Assembly (NCBI GenBank): GCA_019745555.1
Contig: JAIESX010000020.1
Coordinates: 62,001-126,000, forward strand
Direction of reading: 5' to 3'
From: Burkholderiaceae bacterium
GTDB lineage: Bacteria; Pseudomonadota; Gammaproteobacteria; Burkholderiales; Burkholderiaceae_C
DNA: 64,000 nt
Under the pieces are notes generated by a model. That model saw nothing but the letters and a program-made list of their open reading frames with translations, was not told where the DNA came from and did no database searches. Shown here piece by piece: positions 11,568-21,678 of the stretch. A program made the translations under genes and the position numbers. Numbering within the stretch: the first letter of the stretch is position 1; every line of letters begins with the position of its first letter.

Positions 11568-12524
11568 ATGACGCTGACCGAACTCAAATACATCGTTGCC
11601 GTCGCGCGTGAAAAGCACTTCGGTCGCGCGGCCGAGGCCTGCTTCGTCTCGCAGCCCACGCTGTCGGTGGCGGTGAAGAAGATCGAGGAGGAGCTGGACG
11701 TCAAGCTCTTCGAGCGCAGCGCCAACGAGGTCACGGTCACGCCGCTGGGCGAGGAGATCGTGCGCCAGGCGCAGGCCGTGCTGGAACAGGCCGCGGCGAT
11801 CAAGGAGATTGCCAAGCGCGGCAAGGACCCGCTGAGCGGCCCCCTCAAGCTCGGCGTGATCTACACCATCGGCCCCTATCTGCTGCCTGACCTGGTGCGC
11901 CAGATGATCGAGCACACGCCGCAGATGCCGCTCGTGCTGCAGGAGAACTTCACGGTCAAGCTGCTGGAGATGCTGCGCACCGGCGAGATCGATGCGGCCA
12001 TCCTGGCCGAGCCTTTTCCGGACGCCGGCCTGGCCATCGCCCCGCTCTACGACGAGCCTTTCTATGCTGCCGTGCCGCACAACCATGCGCTGGCGGCGCA
12101 GGAGAGCATCAGCAGCGAGGAGCTCAAGGCTGAGACCATGTTGCTCCTGGGCACGGGTCACTGCTTCCGCGACCACGTGCTCGAGGTCTGCCCCGAGTTC
12201 GCACGTTTCTCCAGCAATGCCGAGGGCATACGCAAGAGCTTCGAAGGTTCCTCGCTGGAGACCATCAAGCACATGGTGGCTGCGGGCATGGGCGTGACCC
12301 TGGTGCCGCGCCTGAGCGTGCCCAAGTCGGCCCTGGGCCCCAAGGGCAAGCTCAAACCCAACACCGACGAAGGCTTTGTACGCTACCTGCCCTTCAGCGG
12401 CGAAGCGCCCACGCGCCGCGTGGTGCTGGTCTGGCGCCGCAGCTTCCCGCGGTATGAGGCCATCGCCGCGTTGCGCAACGCGATCTATGCCTGCGAGCTT
12501 CCGGGCGTGAAGCGCCTGTCCTGA
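11568..12524 (+). CDS. oxyR: Hydrogen peroxide-responsive LysR-type regulator OxyR
   Basis: 318 residues with an N-terminal LysR winged helix (residues 1-60, TELKYIVAVAREKHFGRAAEA) and a C-terminal sensor domain. The two redox cysteines occur as GTGHCFRDHVLEVC at residues 199 and 208, exactly the E. coli OxyR numbers, so disulfide sensing is expected. OxyR activates catalase and peroxiredoxin genes, none of which is in this window. It is followed 23 bases later by ubiA on the same strand, a pairing that suggests co-transcription. Confidence 0.96.
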   Translation: MTLTELKYIVAVAREKHFGRAAEACFVSQPTLSVAVKKIEEELDVKLFERSANEVTVTPLGEEIVRQAQAVLEQAAAIKEIAKRGKDPLSGPLKLGVIYTIGPYLLPDLVRQMIEHTPQMPLVLQENFTVKLLEMLRTGEIDAAILAEPFPDAGLAIAPLYDEPFYAAVPHNHALAAQESISSEELKAETMLLLGTGHCFRDHVLEVCPEFARFSSNAEGIRKSFEGSSLETIKHMVAAGMGVTLVPRLSVPKSALGPKGKLKPNTDEGFVRYLPFSGEAPTRRVVLVWRRSFPRYEAIAALRNAIYACELPGVKRLS

Positions 12525-12547
12525 GCTGACTTGCACCAGCTACCGGG

Positions 12548-13408
12548 ATGCTGCGCGAGAAGTTCCACCTCTATCTCGACCTGATCCGCTGGGACCGCCC
12601 GGCGGGCTGGCTGCTGTTGCTCTGGCCTTCGCTGAGTGCCCTGTGGGTGGCGGCCGGGGGCTGGCCGGGCTGGCACCTGCTGATCGTCTTCGTGCTGGGC
12701 ACCATCCTCATGCGTAGTGCGGGCTGCTGCCTCAACGACGTGGCCGACCGTGACTTCGACAAGCATGTGAAGCGCACAGCGCAGCGCCCGGTGACGGCGG
12801 GCAAGGTCTCGGTGCGCGAGGCACTGGTGCTGGGCGCGGTGCTGGCCCTGCTGGCTTTCGGCCTGGTGCTCACGACCAATCGCGTGGCCGTGGCCTGGTC
12901 CTTCGCGGCGCTGGCCGTGGCCATCGTCTATCCCTTTGCCAAGCGTTTCTTCGCCATGCCGCAGGCGGTGCTGGGCGTGGCCTTCAGTTTCGGCATCCCC
13001 ATGGCCTTCGCCGCCGTACAGCAGCAGGTGCCGCCGCTGGCCTGGGGGCTGCTGATCGGCAACCTGTTCTGGGTGCTGGCCTACGACACCGAGTACGCCA
13101 TGGTGGACCGCGACGACGACCTGCGCATCGGCATGAAGACCTCGGCGATCACGCTCGGGTCCTGGGATGTGGCGGCGGTGACGTCCTTCTATGTCATTCA
13201 CCTGATCCTCTGGACCGTGTTGCTGGTGGAGCAGCTCGCGCCCTGGGTCTGGTTCCTCGCGCTGTTGGCGGCCGTGGCCCAGATCGTCTGGCACCACCGG
13301 CTGATCCGCGGGCGCACGCGCGAAGGCTGCTTCCAGGCCTTCCGCGTCAACCACTGGTTCGGCTGCACGGTGTTCGCCGGCGTGGTGGCCGGCTACGCTT
13401 TCAGATAA
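12548..13408 (+). CDS. ubiA: 4-hydroxybenzoate polyprenyltransferase
   Basis: 286 residues, an integral membrane prenyltransferase attaching the polyprenyl chain to 4-hydroxybenzoate in ubiquinone synthesis. Both Asp-rich motifs are visible: NDVADRDFD near residues 63-71 and [12 protein letters not shown] near 180-191, which bind the Mg-diphosphate of the prenyl donor. Roughly eight hydrophobic segments are present. The N-terminal [20 protein letters not shown] is characteristic. It lies 23 bases after oxyR and is convergent with proC. Confidence 0.96.
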   Translation: MLREKFHLYLDLIRWDRPAGWLLLLWPSLSALWVAAGGWPGWHLLIVFVLGTILMRSAGCCLNDVADRDFDKHVKRTAQRPVTAGKVSVREALVLGAVLALLAFGLVLTTNRVAVAWSFAALAVAIVYPFAKRFFAMPQAVLGVAFSFGIPMAFAAVQQQVPPLAWGLLIGNLFWVLAYDTEYAMVDRDDDLRIGMKTSAITLGSWDVAAVTSFYVIHLILWTVLLVEQLAPWVWFLALLAAVAQIVWHHRLIRGRTREGCFQAFRVNHWFGCTVFAGVVAGYAFR

Positions 13409-13417
13409 GCAGCGCGC

Positions 13418-14233
13418 TCAGTCCTTGCCGAACTCGACCCCGAGTTCGCGCGCGCGCCGCTCGGCCGCATGCAGGGCCTGGCCGAACAGCGCCTTGACCT
13501 GGCTCTCCTCCATGCTGGTGATCGCCGCATAGGTGGTGCCGCCCTTGGAGGTGACGCGCTGGCGCAGCACCTCGGGCGGCTCGCTCGAGGCCCGGGCCAG
13601 GGCGCTGGCGCCGCGGAAAGTCTCCACGGCCAGCTTGTAGGCTTGTTCAGCCGGCAAACCCATCTCGGTCCCCGCCTGGGTCATGGCCTCGAGGAAATAG
13701 AACACATAGGCCGGGCCGGAGCCCGAGAGGGCGGTCACGGCGTCGAGCTGTTCCTCGCGCTCGACCCAGAGTGACTCGCCCATGGTGGCCGTCACGCTCT
13801 CGATCAGCGCGCGGTCCTGCGCCGTGACCCCGCTGCGTGCATACAGGCCGGTCATGCCCAGGCCGATGAGGGCCGGCGTGTTGGGCATGCTGCGCACGAT
13901 GCGCTCGCTGCCCAGCCAGCGGGCGATGCTGTCGCTGGGGATGCCGGCGGCCACGCTCAGGTGCAGGGCGCCCACCACATGCGCGCGCACCGGCAGGGTG
14001 GCCTCCTTGAAGGTCTGCGGCTTGGTGGCCCAGACCACCAGGCCGACGCCGGCGAGGAAAGCCCCCGCTTTTTCGTGGGCGACGATGCCGAACTTGTCCT
14101 TGAGCGCCTGGCGCGCCTCGGCAAAAGGCTCGACCACTTCGAAGGCTGATGCCGGCCGGCCCTGCTTGATCAGGCCGCCGATGATGGCGCTGGCCATATT
14201 GCCGCCGCCGATGAATGCAATGCGTACGCTCAT
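13418..14233 (-). CDS. proC: Pyrroline-5-carboxylate reductase
   Basis: 271 residues; performs the last step of proline synthesis, NAD(P)H reduction of pyrroline-5-carboxylate. The N-terminal dinucleotide motif is [17 protein letters not shown]; the central block [17 protein letters not shown] and the C-terminal [11 protein letters not shown] and KGGTTYAAI segments are diagnostic. ATG 14233 is chosen for the exact family N-terminus although the frame is open to 14479. It is divergent from glpK with 71 bases between starts. Confidence 0.97.
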   Translation of the reverse strand: MSVRIAFIGGGNMASAIIGGLIKQGRPASAFEVVEPFAEARQALKDKFGIVAHEKAGAFLAGVGLVVWATKPQTFKEATLPVRAHVVGALHLSVAAGIPSDSIARWLGSERIVRSMPNTPALIGLGMTGLYARSGVTAQDRALIESVTATMGESLWVEREEQLDAVTALSGSGPAYVFYFLEAMTQAGTEMGLPAEQAYKLAVETFRGASALARASSEPPEVLRQRVTSKGGTTYAAITSMEESQVKALFGQALHAAERRARELGVEFGKD

Positions 14234-14277
14234 GTGTTGTTCCTGGGCCGCCCGAGGTGAAATCCGGGTGTGGATTG

Positions 14278-14290
14278 TCGCAGTTTGCGA
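14278..14290. promoter_or_regulatory. Inverted repeat in the proC-glpK divergent spacer
   Basis: The sequence TCGCA-GTT-TGCGA is a perfect 5-bp inverted repeat 15 bases before the glpK start codon, inside the 71-base spacer shared with proC. Its position is where a repressor of glpK or a divergent operator would act. It does not clearly match the E. coli GlpR consensus. No regulator gene is adjacent, so its identity is unknown. Confidence 0.35.
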
Positions 14291-14304
14291 TAACCTGCGA
14301 GCCC

Positions 14305-15792
14305 ATGGAACACATCCTTGCCCTCGACCAGGGCACCACCAGTTCGCGCGCGCTCGTGTTCGATCGCCAGGGCCGCGTCGTGGCCTTGGCGCAGCAGGAG
14401 TTTGCCCAGCACTTTCCGCAGGCCGGCTGGGTCGAGCACGATGCCAGCGAGATCTGGAGCAGCCAGCTGGCTGTGGCACGCCAGGCCCTGCAGCGTGCCG
14501 GTCTGGAGGCGCGGCAGCTGCGTGCGCTGGCCATCACCAACCAGCGCGAGACCACGGTGCTCTGGGACCGCCGCACGGGCGAGCCGGTGGCGCGCGCCAT
14601 TGTCTGGCAGGACCGGCGCACGGCCGCGCTCTGCGACAGCTTGCGCTCGCGCTGGGCGGGGCGCATCCAGCGCAAGACGGGTCTGATGCTCGACGCCTAT
14701 TTCTCGGCCACCAAATTGCAGTGGCTGCTGGACCATGTGCCGGGCGCGCGTGCGCGCGCCGAGGCCGGCGAACTGGCCTTTGGCACCGTCGACAGCTGGC
14801 TGCTCTGGAACCTGACGGGCGGGCAAGTGCACGCCACCGACGCGAGCAATGCCGCGCGCACCATGCTCTTCAACATCCACACCCTGCAGTGGGACGAGGA
14901 GTTGCTGAACCTCTTCGCCATCCCGCATGCCGTGCTGCCGCATGTGCACCCCTCCAGCGGCGTCTTCGGCGAGACCGAGGCCAGCCTGCTGGGCGCCGCC
15001 GTGCCCGTGGCCGGCATCGCGGGCGATCAGCAGGCGGCCACCTTCGGTCAGGCCTGTTTTGCGCCGGGCATGGCCAAGAACACCTATGGCACGGGCTGCT
15101 TCATGCTGATGAACACGGGGGACGCGGCCGTGCACAGCCAGCACCAGCTGCTGGGCACTGTGGCCTGGCTGGGCCCGCGTACGCCGGCCTGCTATGCGCT
15201 GGAGGGCTCGGTCTTCATGGCCGGGGCTACCGTGCAGTGGTTGCGCGACGGGCTGCAGATCATCCAGTCGGCTAGCGAGGTCGAGGATCTGGCGGCCAGC
15301 GTGCCCGATACCCAGGATGTCTATCTGGTACCCGCTTTCGCGGGCCTGGGCGCGCCGGACTGGGACGGTCATGCGCGCGGCACCCTGGTGGGCATGACGC
15401 GCGGCACGACCCGGGCGCACATCGCGCGCGCTGCGCTGGAGGCGATAGCCTTGCAGACGGCCGACGTCTTCGAGGCCATGGGCCAGGATGCCGGTGTACC
15501 CCTGCACGAACTGCGCGTGGACGGCGGTGCGAGCCGCAACGATCTGCTCATGCAGCTGCAGGCCGACTGCCTGGGCGTGCCCGTGCTGCGTCCGGCCCTG
15601 ACCGAGACCACGGCTTTCGGCGCGGCCGGCCTGGCGGGGCTGGCCAGCGGTCTGTGGTCCGGCGCGGATGAACTCTCGGCGCTCTGGCGGCTGCAGCGCC
15701 GTTTCGAGCCGCAACTGCCCGAGGCCGGGCGCCGAGCCAAGCTCGCGCGCTGGCGCGAGGCCGTGGAGCGGGCGCGCGGCTGGGCCCGTTGA
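14305..15792 (+). CDS. glpK: Glycerol kinase
   Basis: 495 residues of the FGGY carbohydrate kinase family; phosphorylates glycerol to sn-glycerol-3-phosphate. Visible marks are [18 protein letters not shown] at the N-terminus, [28 protein letters not shown], the FGGY signature region [13 protein letters not shown], and [17 protein letters not shown]. The chosen ATG 14305 gives the family start; the frame is open 30 codons upstream but that region is the proC promoter. glpD follows after 18 bases, so the two form a glycerol catabolic operon. No glpF transporter is in the window. Confidence 0.97.
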   Translation: MEHILALDQGTTSSRALVFDRQGRVVALAQQEFAQHFPQAGWVEHDASEIWSSQLAVARQALQRAGLEARQLRALAITNQRETTVLWDRRTGEPVARAIVWQDRRTAALCDSLRSRWAGRIQRKTGLMLDAYFSATKLQWLLDHVPGARARAEAGELAFGTVDSWLLWNLTGGQVHATDASNAARTMLFNIHTLQWDEELLNLFAIPHAVLPHVHPSSGVFGETEASLLGAAVPVAGIAGDQQAATFGQACFAPGMAKNTYGTGCFMLMNTGDAAVHSQHQLLGTVAWLGPRTPACYALEGSVFMAGATVQWLRDGLQIIQSASEVEDLAASVPDTQDVYLVPAFAGLGAPDWDGHARGTLVGMTRGTTRAHIARAALEAIALQTADVFEAMGQDAGVPLHELRVDGGASRNDLLMQLQADCLGVPVLRPALTETTAFGAAGLAGLASGLWSGADELSALWRLQRRFEPQLPEAGRRAKLARWREAVERARGWAR

Positions 15793-15810
15793 AGACGTCG
15801 CTTCTCATCT

Positions 15811-17409
15811 ATGAATGCACCTTTGCCCACCCGTCGCGCCGAACTGCTGGCGCGCCTGGCCGAACCGCACACCTGGGATCTGGCCGTGGTCGGTGGTGGC
15901 GCCACCGGTCTGGGTGTAGCGCTCGATGCCGCGGCACGCGGCTATTCGGTGGTGCTGCTGGAATCGCATGACTTCGCGGGCGGCACCTCTTCGCGCTCGA
16001 CCAAGCTGCTGCACGGGGGGGTACGCTATCTGGCCCAGGGCAACATCGCGCTGGTGCGCGAGGCCCTGCGCGAGCGCAGCACGGTGCTGGCCAATGCGCC
16101 GCATCTGGCCTCGCGACTGTCCTTCGTCATGCCCTCCTATGCCTGGTGGCAGACGCCCTTCTATGGCATCGGCCTCAAGCTCTACGACCTGCTGGCCGGC
16201 CGCGCGGGCCTGGGTGATACGCGCTTCCTGAACCGTGCCGAGGTAATGGCGGCTCTGCCACGCCTGCAAGCCCAGGGCCTGAGCGGCGGTGTTCAGTATT
16301 GGGACGGCCAGTTCGACGATGCGCGCCTGGCCATCGCGCTGGCGCGTACCGCGGCACGTGAGGGCGCGCTGCTGCTCAATTGCTGCCCGGTCACCGAGTT
16401 GCTGCACGAGAACACGCGCCTGGTCGGCCTGCGCTGTCGCGACGCCATCGATGGCCAGACGTACGAAGTGCGCGCCCGCTGCGTGGTCAACGCCGCTGGA
16501 GTCTGGGTGGATGGCCTGCGCCAGATGGATGGGGCGGGCCAGGGCAAGGCCGTGGAGCCCATGGTGGCGCCGAGCCAGGGCGTGCACCTGGTGGTGGACC
16601 GGTCCTTCCTGCCGGGTGAGCACGCACTGCTGGTGCCCAAGACGGCCGACGGCCGGGTGCTGTTTGCCGTGCCCTGGCTGGGCAAGCTGGTGCTGGGCAC
16701 CACGGACACGCCGCGCAGCGACCTGCCGCGCGAGCCGCGGCCGTTGCGGGCCGAGCTCGATTTCATCCTGGGTGAGGCGGGCCGTTATCTGGAACGCGCG
16801 CCCGGCCCGGCCGATGTGCTGAGCATCTGGGTGGGCCTGCGACCCCTGGTGCGCCCGGGGGGCGACGATGCCGACACCGGCAGCATCAGCCGCGAGCACA
16901 CGGTCTTGCAGGCGGCCAGCGGCCTGGTCACGGTGACGGGGGGCAAATGGACCACCTACCGCGCCATGGCGGAGGATGTGCTGGAGCGCTGCGTGCGTTC
17001 AGGCTTGCTGCCGCAGCGCCCCGCGGGTGTCAGTGCTTCCCTGCGTCTGGTGGGGGCGCCGGTAGACCCAGCCCAGGCCGGCCCCGGCATCGCGGCAGCA
17101 CCTGGTCCCCATTTATATGGCGCTGAGGCATCCGCTCTGGCGGGCTTGCCGGGCGCCGAAGAAGAGTTGGCCCCTGGTCTGACGGCAGCCATGGTGCGCT
17201 TCGCCGCGCTTCATGAGTATGCGCTGACTGTCGAGGATGTGCTCGCCAGGCGGTCCCGTTTGCTGTTTCTCGATGCGGCGCTGGCGGCGGATCTTGCCCC
17301 GGCCGTGGCGCGCATCCTGGCTGAAGAGACGGGCCGGGATCCGGCCCTGGCGGCCTTTCTGGCCCTGGCCCAGGACTATCTGCGCTGGCCGTCCGAACAA
17401 GACGCTTGA
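15811..17409 (+). CDS. glpD: Aerobic glycerol-3-phosphate dehydrogenase
   Basis: 532 residues, an FAD-dependent membrane-associated dehydrogenase that oxidises glycerol-3-phosphate to dihydroxyacetone phosphate and passes electrons to quinone. The FAD motif VVGGGATGLGVALDAAARG is at about 27-45, then ESHDFAGGTSSRSTKLLHGG, TDTPRSD and VTGGKWTTYRAMAED, all family blocks. It is 18 bases after glpK. Its stop codon overlaps the -35 element of the ribosomal protein promoter downstream. Confidence 0.97.
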   Translation: MNAPLPTRRAELLARLAEPHTWDLAVVGGGATGLGVALDAAARGYSVVLLESHDFAGGTSSRSTKLLHGGVRYLAQGNIALVREALRERSTVLANAPHLASRLSFVMPSYAWWQTPFYGIGLKLYDLLAGRAGLGDTRFLNRAEVMAALPRLQAQGLSGGVQYWDGQFDDARLAIALARTAAREGALLLNCCPVTELLHENTRLVGLRCRDAIDGQTYEVRARCVVNAAGVWVDGLRQMDGAGQGKAVEPMVAPSQGVHLVVDRSFLPGEHALLVPKTADGRVLFAVPWLGKLVLGTTDTPRSDLPREPRPLRAELDFILGEAGRYLERAPGPADVLSIWVGLRPLVRPGGDDADTGSISREHTVLQAASGLVTVTGGKWTTYRAMAEDVLERCVRSGLLPQRPAGVSASLRLVGAPVDPAQAGPGIAAAPGPHLYGAEASALAGLPGAEEELAPGLTAAMVRFAALHEYALTVEDVLARRSRLLFLDAALAADLAPAVARILAEETGRDPALAAFLALAQDYLRWPSEQDA

Positions 17410-17434
17410 CGCTCCTTCAAATCTTTGGCACAAT
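17406..17434 (+). promoter_or_regulatory. Predicted sigma-70 promoter of the spc operon
   Basis: TTGACG (17406-17411) and CACAAT (17429-17434) are separated by 17 bases, a good sigma-70 spacing. The -35 element overlaps the glpD stop codon. Transcription would begin near 17441 and leave a leader of about 128 bases before rplN. The alternative is read-through from glpKD only, which is unlikely for ribosomal genes. Confidence 0.6.
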
Positions 17435-17568
17435 TACGGGCTTCGCTTGAAAAGGCGAGGTTTCTGCCCAGCAAAAGCGGCGCGAGTGGTTCGTGCCGTG
17501 GACGACGGGCCCAAGACTGACCGGTTGGTCGCCCCAGGCGTCATCCGGTGCAAGTTGGGAATATTGAA

Positions 17569-17937
17569 ATGATCCAGACTGAATCTCGGTTAGAAGTCGC
17601 CGACAACACCGGCGCGAAGTCCGTTTTGTGCATCAAGGTGCTCGGCGGTTCCAAGCGTCGCTACGCCAGTGTTGGCGACATCATCAAGGTGAGCATCAAG
17701 GAAGCCGCTCCGCGTGGCCGCGTCAAGAAGGGCGAGGTCTACAGCGCTGTGGTGGTTCGCACCGCCAAGGGCATCCGCCGTGGTGATGGCTCCCTGGTCA
17801 AGTTCGACGGCAATGCCGCCGTGCTGCTCAACAACAAGCTGGAGCCCATCGGCACCCGCATCTTCGGCCCGGTCACGCGTGAACTGCGTACCGAGAAGTT
17901 CATGAAGATCGTGTCCCTGGCTCCCGAAGTTCTCTAA
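17569..17937 (+). CDS. rplN: 50S ribosomal protein L14
   Basis: 122 residues, the standard length, starting [18 protein letters not shown], the family signature. L14 binds 23S rRNA at the subunit interface. It is the first gene of the spc operon here. ATG 17569 is used although the frame is open seven codons upstream. The usual upstream neighbours rpsQ and rpmC are absent: glpD lies upstream instead, so the S10 operon is elsewhere in the genome. Confidence 0.98.
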   Translation: MIQTESRLEVADNTGAKSVLCIKVLGGSKRRYASVGDIIKVSIKEAAPRGRVKKGEVYSAVVVRTAKGIRRGDGSLVKFDGNAAVLLNNKLEPIGTRIFGPVTRELRTEKFMKIVSLAPEVL

Positions 17938-17946
17938 GGACACGCC

Positions 17947-18267
17947 ATGAACAAGATTCGCAAAGGCGACGAAGTCATCGTCCTCACCGGGCGTGACAAG
18001 GGTAAGCGCGGCAAGGTCGCGCTGCGCAAGGATGAGACCCATGTGGTGGTCGAGGGCGTGAACCTGGTGAAGAAGCACACCAAGCCCAACCCGATGAAGG
18101 GTACGACCGGTGGCATCGTGGAGAAGTCCATGCCCATCCACCAGTCCAACGTGGCGATCTTCAACGCCGCCACCGGCAAGGCTGACCGCGTCGGCATCAA
18201 GCTCCTGGCGGACGGCAAGCGTGTGCGCGTCTACAAGTCCAGCGGCGAAGAAATCAAGGTGGCATAA
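17947..18267 (+). CDS. rplX: 50S ribosomal protein L24
   Basis: 106 residues with the N-terminal KOW motif ([19 protein letters not shown]) that contacts 23S rRNA; L24 initiates 50S assembly. It lies 9 bases after rplN and 2 bases before rplE, consistent with translational coupling in the spc operon. Confidence 0.98.
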   Translation: MNKIRKGDEVIVLTGRDKGKRGKVALRKDETHVVVEGVNLVKKHTKPNPMKGTTGGIVEKSMPIHQSNVAIFNAATGKADRVGIKLLADGKRVRVYKSSGEEIKVA

Positions 18268-18269
18268 CC

Positions 18270-18809
18270 ATGGCACGTCTGCAACAACACTATCGTGAGA
18301 AGGTGGTCCCTGAGTTGACCGCCAAGTTCGGCTACAAGTCGCCCATGCAGGTGCCGCGTATCACCAAGATCACCCTGAACATGGGTGTGAGCGAAGCCGT
18401 GGCCGACAAGAAGGTCATGGACAACGCTGTCGGTGATCTGGCCAAGATCGCCGGCCAGAAGCCTGTGGTGACCAAGGCCAAGAAGGCCATCGCCGGCTTC
18501 AAGATCCGCGAGCAGCAGCCCATCGGCTGCATGGTGACCCTGCGCGGCGTGCAGATGTACGAATTCCTGGACCGTTTCGTCACCGTGGCCCTGCCGCGCG
18601 TGCGTGACTTCCGTGGTATCTCCGGCCGTGCCTTCGATGGCCGTGGCAACTACAACATCGGCGTCAAAGAGCAGATCATCTTCCCCGAGATCGAGTACGA
18701 CAAGGTGGATGCCCTGCGCGGCCTGAACATCAGCATCACGACGACGGCCAAGACGGACGAAGAGTGCAAGGCACTGCTCGCCGGCTTCCGTTTCCCCTTC
18801 AAGAACTGA
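18270..18809 (+). CDS. rplE: 50S ribosomal protein L5
   Basis: 179 residues, the usual length, with [17 protein letters not shown] near the start and the central GYMVTLRG-like block present as [19 protein letters not shown]5 binds 5S rRNA and contacts the P-site tRNA. The start is 2 bases after the rplX stop. Confidence 0.98.
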   Translation: MARLQQHYREKVVPELTAKFGYKSPMQVPRITKITLNMGVSEAVADKKVMDNAVGDLAKIAGQKPVVTKAKKAIAGFKIREQQPIGCMVTLRGVQMYEFLDRFVTVALPRVRDFRGISGRAFDGRGNYNIGVKEQIIFPEIEYDKVDALRGLNISITTTAKTDEECKALLAGFRFPFKN

Positions 18810-18817
18810 GGTGACCT

Positions 18818-19123
18818 GTGGCTAAAGTAGCTTTGATCGAGCGCGAGCTCAAGCGAGACAAACTGGTCGCCAAGTACGCGAAGAAACACGCGGAACTCAA
18901 GGCCATCGCCAGCGACATGAAGCGTAGCGAGGAAGAGCGCGCAGCCGCCCGTCTGGGCCTGCAGAAGCTCCCGCGCAACGCCAATCCGACCCGTCAGCGC
19001 AACCGTTGCGCCATCACCGGTCGTCCGCGCGGCACGTTCCGACAGTTCGGTCTGGCCCGCGCCAAGATCCGTGAAATGGCTTTCGCCGGTGACATCCCCG
19101 GTGTCACCAAGGCCAGCTGGTAA
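18818..19123 (+). CDS. rpsN: 30S ribosomal protein S14
   Basis: 101 residues, the long zinc-independent form: the CxxC pairs of the short form are absent and only [10 protein letters not shown] is seen. Translation starts at GTG 18818, giving [11 protein letters not shown], with a GAGGTGA purine-rich site just upstream. S14 helps assemble the 30S head. Part of the spc operon. Confidence 0.97.
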   Translation: MAKVALIERELKRDKLVAKYAKKHAELKAIASDMKRSEEERAAARLGLQKLPRNANPTRQRNRCAITGRPRGTFRQFGLARAKIREMAFAGDIPGVTKASW

Positions 19124-19137
19124 GCAGGAGATTAGAG

Positions 19138-19533
19138 ATGAGCATGAGTGATCCCATCGCCGACCTGCTGACGCGTATCCGTAACGCGCAGATGGTGGCC
19201 AAGACCTCGGTGTCGGTGCCTTCCTCCAAGGTGAAGGTTGCCATCGCCCAGGTGCTGAAGGACGAGGGCTACATCGACGGCTTCCAGGTGAAGACCGAAG
19301 GTGGCAAGTCCGAGCTGGAAATTGCCCTGAAGTACTACGCCGGCCGTCCGGTGATCGAGCGTATCGAGCGCGTGAGCCGTCCCGGCCTGCGCGTGTACAA
19401 GGGCCGTGATGCCATCCCCCAGGTCCAGAACGGGCTGGGTGTGGCCATCGTGACGACGCCCAAGGGCGTCATGACCGATCGCAGGGCGCGCGCTACCGGT
19501 GTCGGTGGCGAAGTGCTGTGCTACGTGGCCTAA
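19138..19533 (+). CDS. rpsH: 30S ribosomal protein S8
   Basis: 131 residues starting [18 protein letters not shown] and ending with the [12 protein letters not shown] block. S8 binds the central domain of 16S rRNA and in E. coli represses the spc operon by binding the rplX-rplE mRNA; whether that control exists here is not shown by the sequence. Confidence 0.98.
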   Translation: MSMSDPIADLLTRIRNAQMVAKTSVSVPSSKVKVAIAQVLKDEGYIDGFQVKTEGGKSELEIALKYYAGRPVIERIERVSRPGLRVYKGRDAIPQVQNGLGVAIVTTPKGVMTDRRARATGVGGEVLCYVA

Positions 19534-19554
19534 GGCATTGAGGAGAACACTGAA

Positions 19555-20088
19555 ATGTCGCGCGTAGGAAAAATGCCTGTTGCCATCCCGAGCGGGGTGG
19601 ATGTGTCGATCAAGGCCGACCAGATCAGCGTCAAGGGTGCCGGTGGTACGCTGTCGCTGGCCCAGTCCGCCCTGGTCAAGGTCAGCAACGAGGGTGGCAA
19701 GCTGAGCTTCATCCCCGCCAATGACTCCCGCGAAGCCAACGCCATGAGCGGCACCATGCGTCAGCTGGTGAACAACATGGTCGTCGGTGTGAGCAAGGGT
19801 TTCGAGAAGAAGCTGAACCTGGTCGGCGTGGGTTTCAAGGCCCAGGCTACCGGTGCCAAGCTGAACCTGGCCGTGGGTTACTCCCACCCGGTGAACATCG
19901 AGATGCCTGCCGGCATCACGGTCGCCACCCCGGCCCCGACCGAAATCGTGATCAAGGGTGCCGATCGCCAGCGCGTCGGCCAGATCGCCGCGGAAATCCG
20001 CGCCGTCCGTCCTCCCGAGCCTTACAAGGGCAAGGGCATCCGTTATTCGGATGAGACGGTCGTGATCAAAGAGACCAAGAAGAAGTAA
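19555..20088 (+). CDS. rplF: 50S ribosomal protein L6
   Basis: 177 residues with the duplicated L6 fold; [15 protein letters not shown] at the start and the C-terminal signature [12 protein letters not shown]6 binds 23S rRNA near the sarcin-ricin loop. Spc operon member, 21 bases after rpsH. Confidence 0.98.
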   Translation: MSRVGKMPVAIPSGVDVSIKADQISVKGAGGTLSLAQSALVKVSNEGGKLSFIPANDSREANAMSGTMRQLVNNMVVGVSKGFEKKLNLVGVGFKAQATGAKLNLAVGYSHPVNIEMPAGITVATPAPTEIVIKGADRQRVGQIAAEIRAVRPPEPYKGKGIRYSDETVVIKETKKK

Positions 20089-20099
20089 GGAGCTGCACC

Positions 20100-20465
20100 A
20101 TGATGACCAAGAAAGAGCAGCGTCTTCGCCGTGCACGTCAGACCCGCATCCGTATCGCCCAGCAGGGCGTGGCGCGTCTGACCGTGAACCGCACCAATCT
20201 GCACATCTATGCCAGCGTGATCTCGGGCGATGGCGCCAAGGTCCTGGCCAGTGCTTCCACGGCCGAGGCCGAAGTGCGCAAGTCGCTGGGCGGCTCGGGC
20301 AAGGGCGGCAATGCCGCCGCGGCCCAGCTGATCGGCAAGCGCATCGCCGAGAAGGCCAAGGCTGCCGGCGTCGAGAAGGTTGCCTTCGACCGCGCGGGCT
20401 TCGCATACCACGGCCGTGTCAAGGCGCTGGCCGATGCCGCCCGTGAAGCGGGCTTGCAGTTCTAA
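20100..20465 (+). CDS. rplR: 50S ribosomal protein L18
   Basis: 120-121 residues. Two ATG codons in tandem (20100 and 20103) are both possible starts; [15 protein letters not shown] is the family-like beginning. L18 binds 5S rRNA and delivers it to the 50S subunit. It lies 11 bases after rplF. Confidence 0.97.
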   Translation: MMTKKEQRLRRARQTRIRIAQQGVARLTVNRTNLHIYASVISGDGAKVLASASTAEAEVRKSLGGSGKGGNAAAAQLIGKRIAEKAKAAGVEKVAFDRAGFAYHGRVKALADAAREAGLQF

Positions 20466-20482
20466 GCAGATCGGAATCCAAA

Positions 20483-21010
20483 ATGGCTAAAGTTCAAGCA
20501 AAGATGCAGGGCAAAGGGGCCGAGGGTCCTGAGGACGGCCTGCGCGAGAAGATGATTGCGGTCAACCGCGTGACCAAGGTGGTCAAGGGTGGCCGTATTC
20601 TGGGTTTCGCTGCGCTGACCGTGGTGGGCGATGGCGATGGCCGCGTCGGCATGGGCAAGGGCAAGTCCAAGGAAGTGCCGGCTGCCGTGCAGAAGGCCAT
20701 GGAAGAAGCCCGTCGCAACATGCTCAAGGTTTCGCTCAAGAACGGCACGCTGCATCACAAGGTGATGGGTCGCCACGGCGCCTCCTCCGTGATGATGGCT
20801 CCCGCTCCCAAAGGTACCGGCATCATCGCCGGCGGCCCGATGCGCGCCATCTTCGAAGTGATGGGCATCACCGACATCGTGGCGAAGAGCCATGGTTCGA
20901 CCAATCCCTACAACATGGTTCGTGCCACCCTGGACGCCCTGAACAACTGCAGCACGCCTGCGGAAGTGGCGGCCAAGCGCGGCAAGAGCGTTGAAGAACT
21001 CTTCGCTTAA
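20483..21010 (+). CDS. rpsE: 30S ribosomal protein S5
   Basis: 175 residues with the S5 double-stranded-RNA-binding domain ([19 protein letters not shown]) and the C-terminal domain ([16 protein letters not shown]). S5 contributes to decoding accuracy and is the site of spectinomycin-resistance changes. Spc operon. Confidence 0.98.
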   Translation: MAKVQAKMQGKGAEGPEDGLREKMIAVNRVTKVVKGGRILGFAALTVVGDGDGRVGMGKGKSKEVPAAVQKAMEEARRNMLKVSLKNGTLHHKVMGRHGASSVMMAPAPKGTGIIAGGPMRAIFEVMGITDIVAKSHGSTNPYNMVRATLDALNNCSTPAEVAAKRGKSVEELFA

Positions 21011-21025
21011 ACGGGAGTTACAGAC

Positions 21026-21208
21026 ATGGCTAACCAACAAACTGTCAAGGTCCAGCTGGTTCGCAGCCCCATCGGCTGCAAGGAATCGCACCGTGCCACC
21101 GTGCGCGGCCTGGGCCTGCGCAAGCTGAACAGCGTCAGCGAACTGCAGGACACGCCTGCCGTGCGCGGCATGATCAACAAGATCGCCTATCTGGTGAAGG
21201 TTCTCTGA
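21026..21208 (+). CDS. rpmD: 50S ribosomal protein L30
   Basis: 60 residues, the usual bacterial length, with the [19 protein letters not shown] signature. L30 sits on the solvent side of the 50S subunit. It lies 15 bases after rpsE and 11 bases before rplO. Confidence 0.97.
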   Translation: MANQQTVKVQLVRSPIGCKESHRATVRGLGLRKLNSVSELQDTPAVRGMINKIAYLVKVL

Positions 21209-21219
21209 GAGGCCCGACG

Positions 21220-21651
21220 ATGCAACTGAATACCATCAAGCCCGCAGCGGGCGCCAAGCACGCCAAGCGTCGCGTCGGTCGCGGCATCGGCTCCGGCCTG
21301 GGCAAGACCGCCGGCCGCGGCCACAAGGGCCAGAAATCGCGTTCGGGCGGCTACCACAAGGTTGGCTTCGAAGGCGGCCAGATGCCCATGCATCGCCGTC
21401 TGCCCAAGCGCGGCTTCAAGTCGCACTTGCTGAAGTACAACGCCGAGATCACGCTGAGCACGCTGGAGCTGCTGGGTGCCGACACCGTCGACCTCCTGAC
21501 GCTCAAGCAAGCCGGCTTGGTCGGTGAGCTGGCCAAGGTGGTCAAGGTCATCAAGTCGGGCGAGATCAAGAAGGCCGTCAAGCTGAACGGCATCGGCGCC
21601 ACTGCGGGTGCCAAGGCTGCCATCGAGGCCGCCGGCGGCAGCGTGGCCTGA
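21220..21651 (+). CDS. rplO: 50S ribosomal protein L15
   Basis: 143 residues with the basic, Gly-rich N-terminal extension ([20 protein letters not shown]) that threads into 23S rRNA. It immediately precedes secY, the order seen in E. coli. Confidence 0.98.
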   Translation: MQLNTIKPAAGAKHAKRRVGRGIGSGLGKTAGRGHKGQKSRSGGYHKVGFEGGQMPMHRRLPKRGFKSHLLKYNAEITLSTLELLGADTVDLLTLKQAGLVGELAKVVKVIKSGEIKKAVKLNGIGATAGAKAAIEAAGGSVA

Positions 21652-21678
21652 ATCCAACGGATCTGAGAGTAGAACGAA

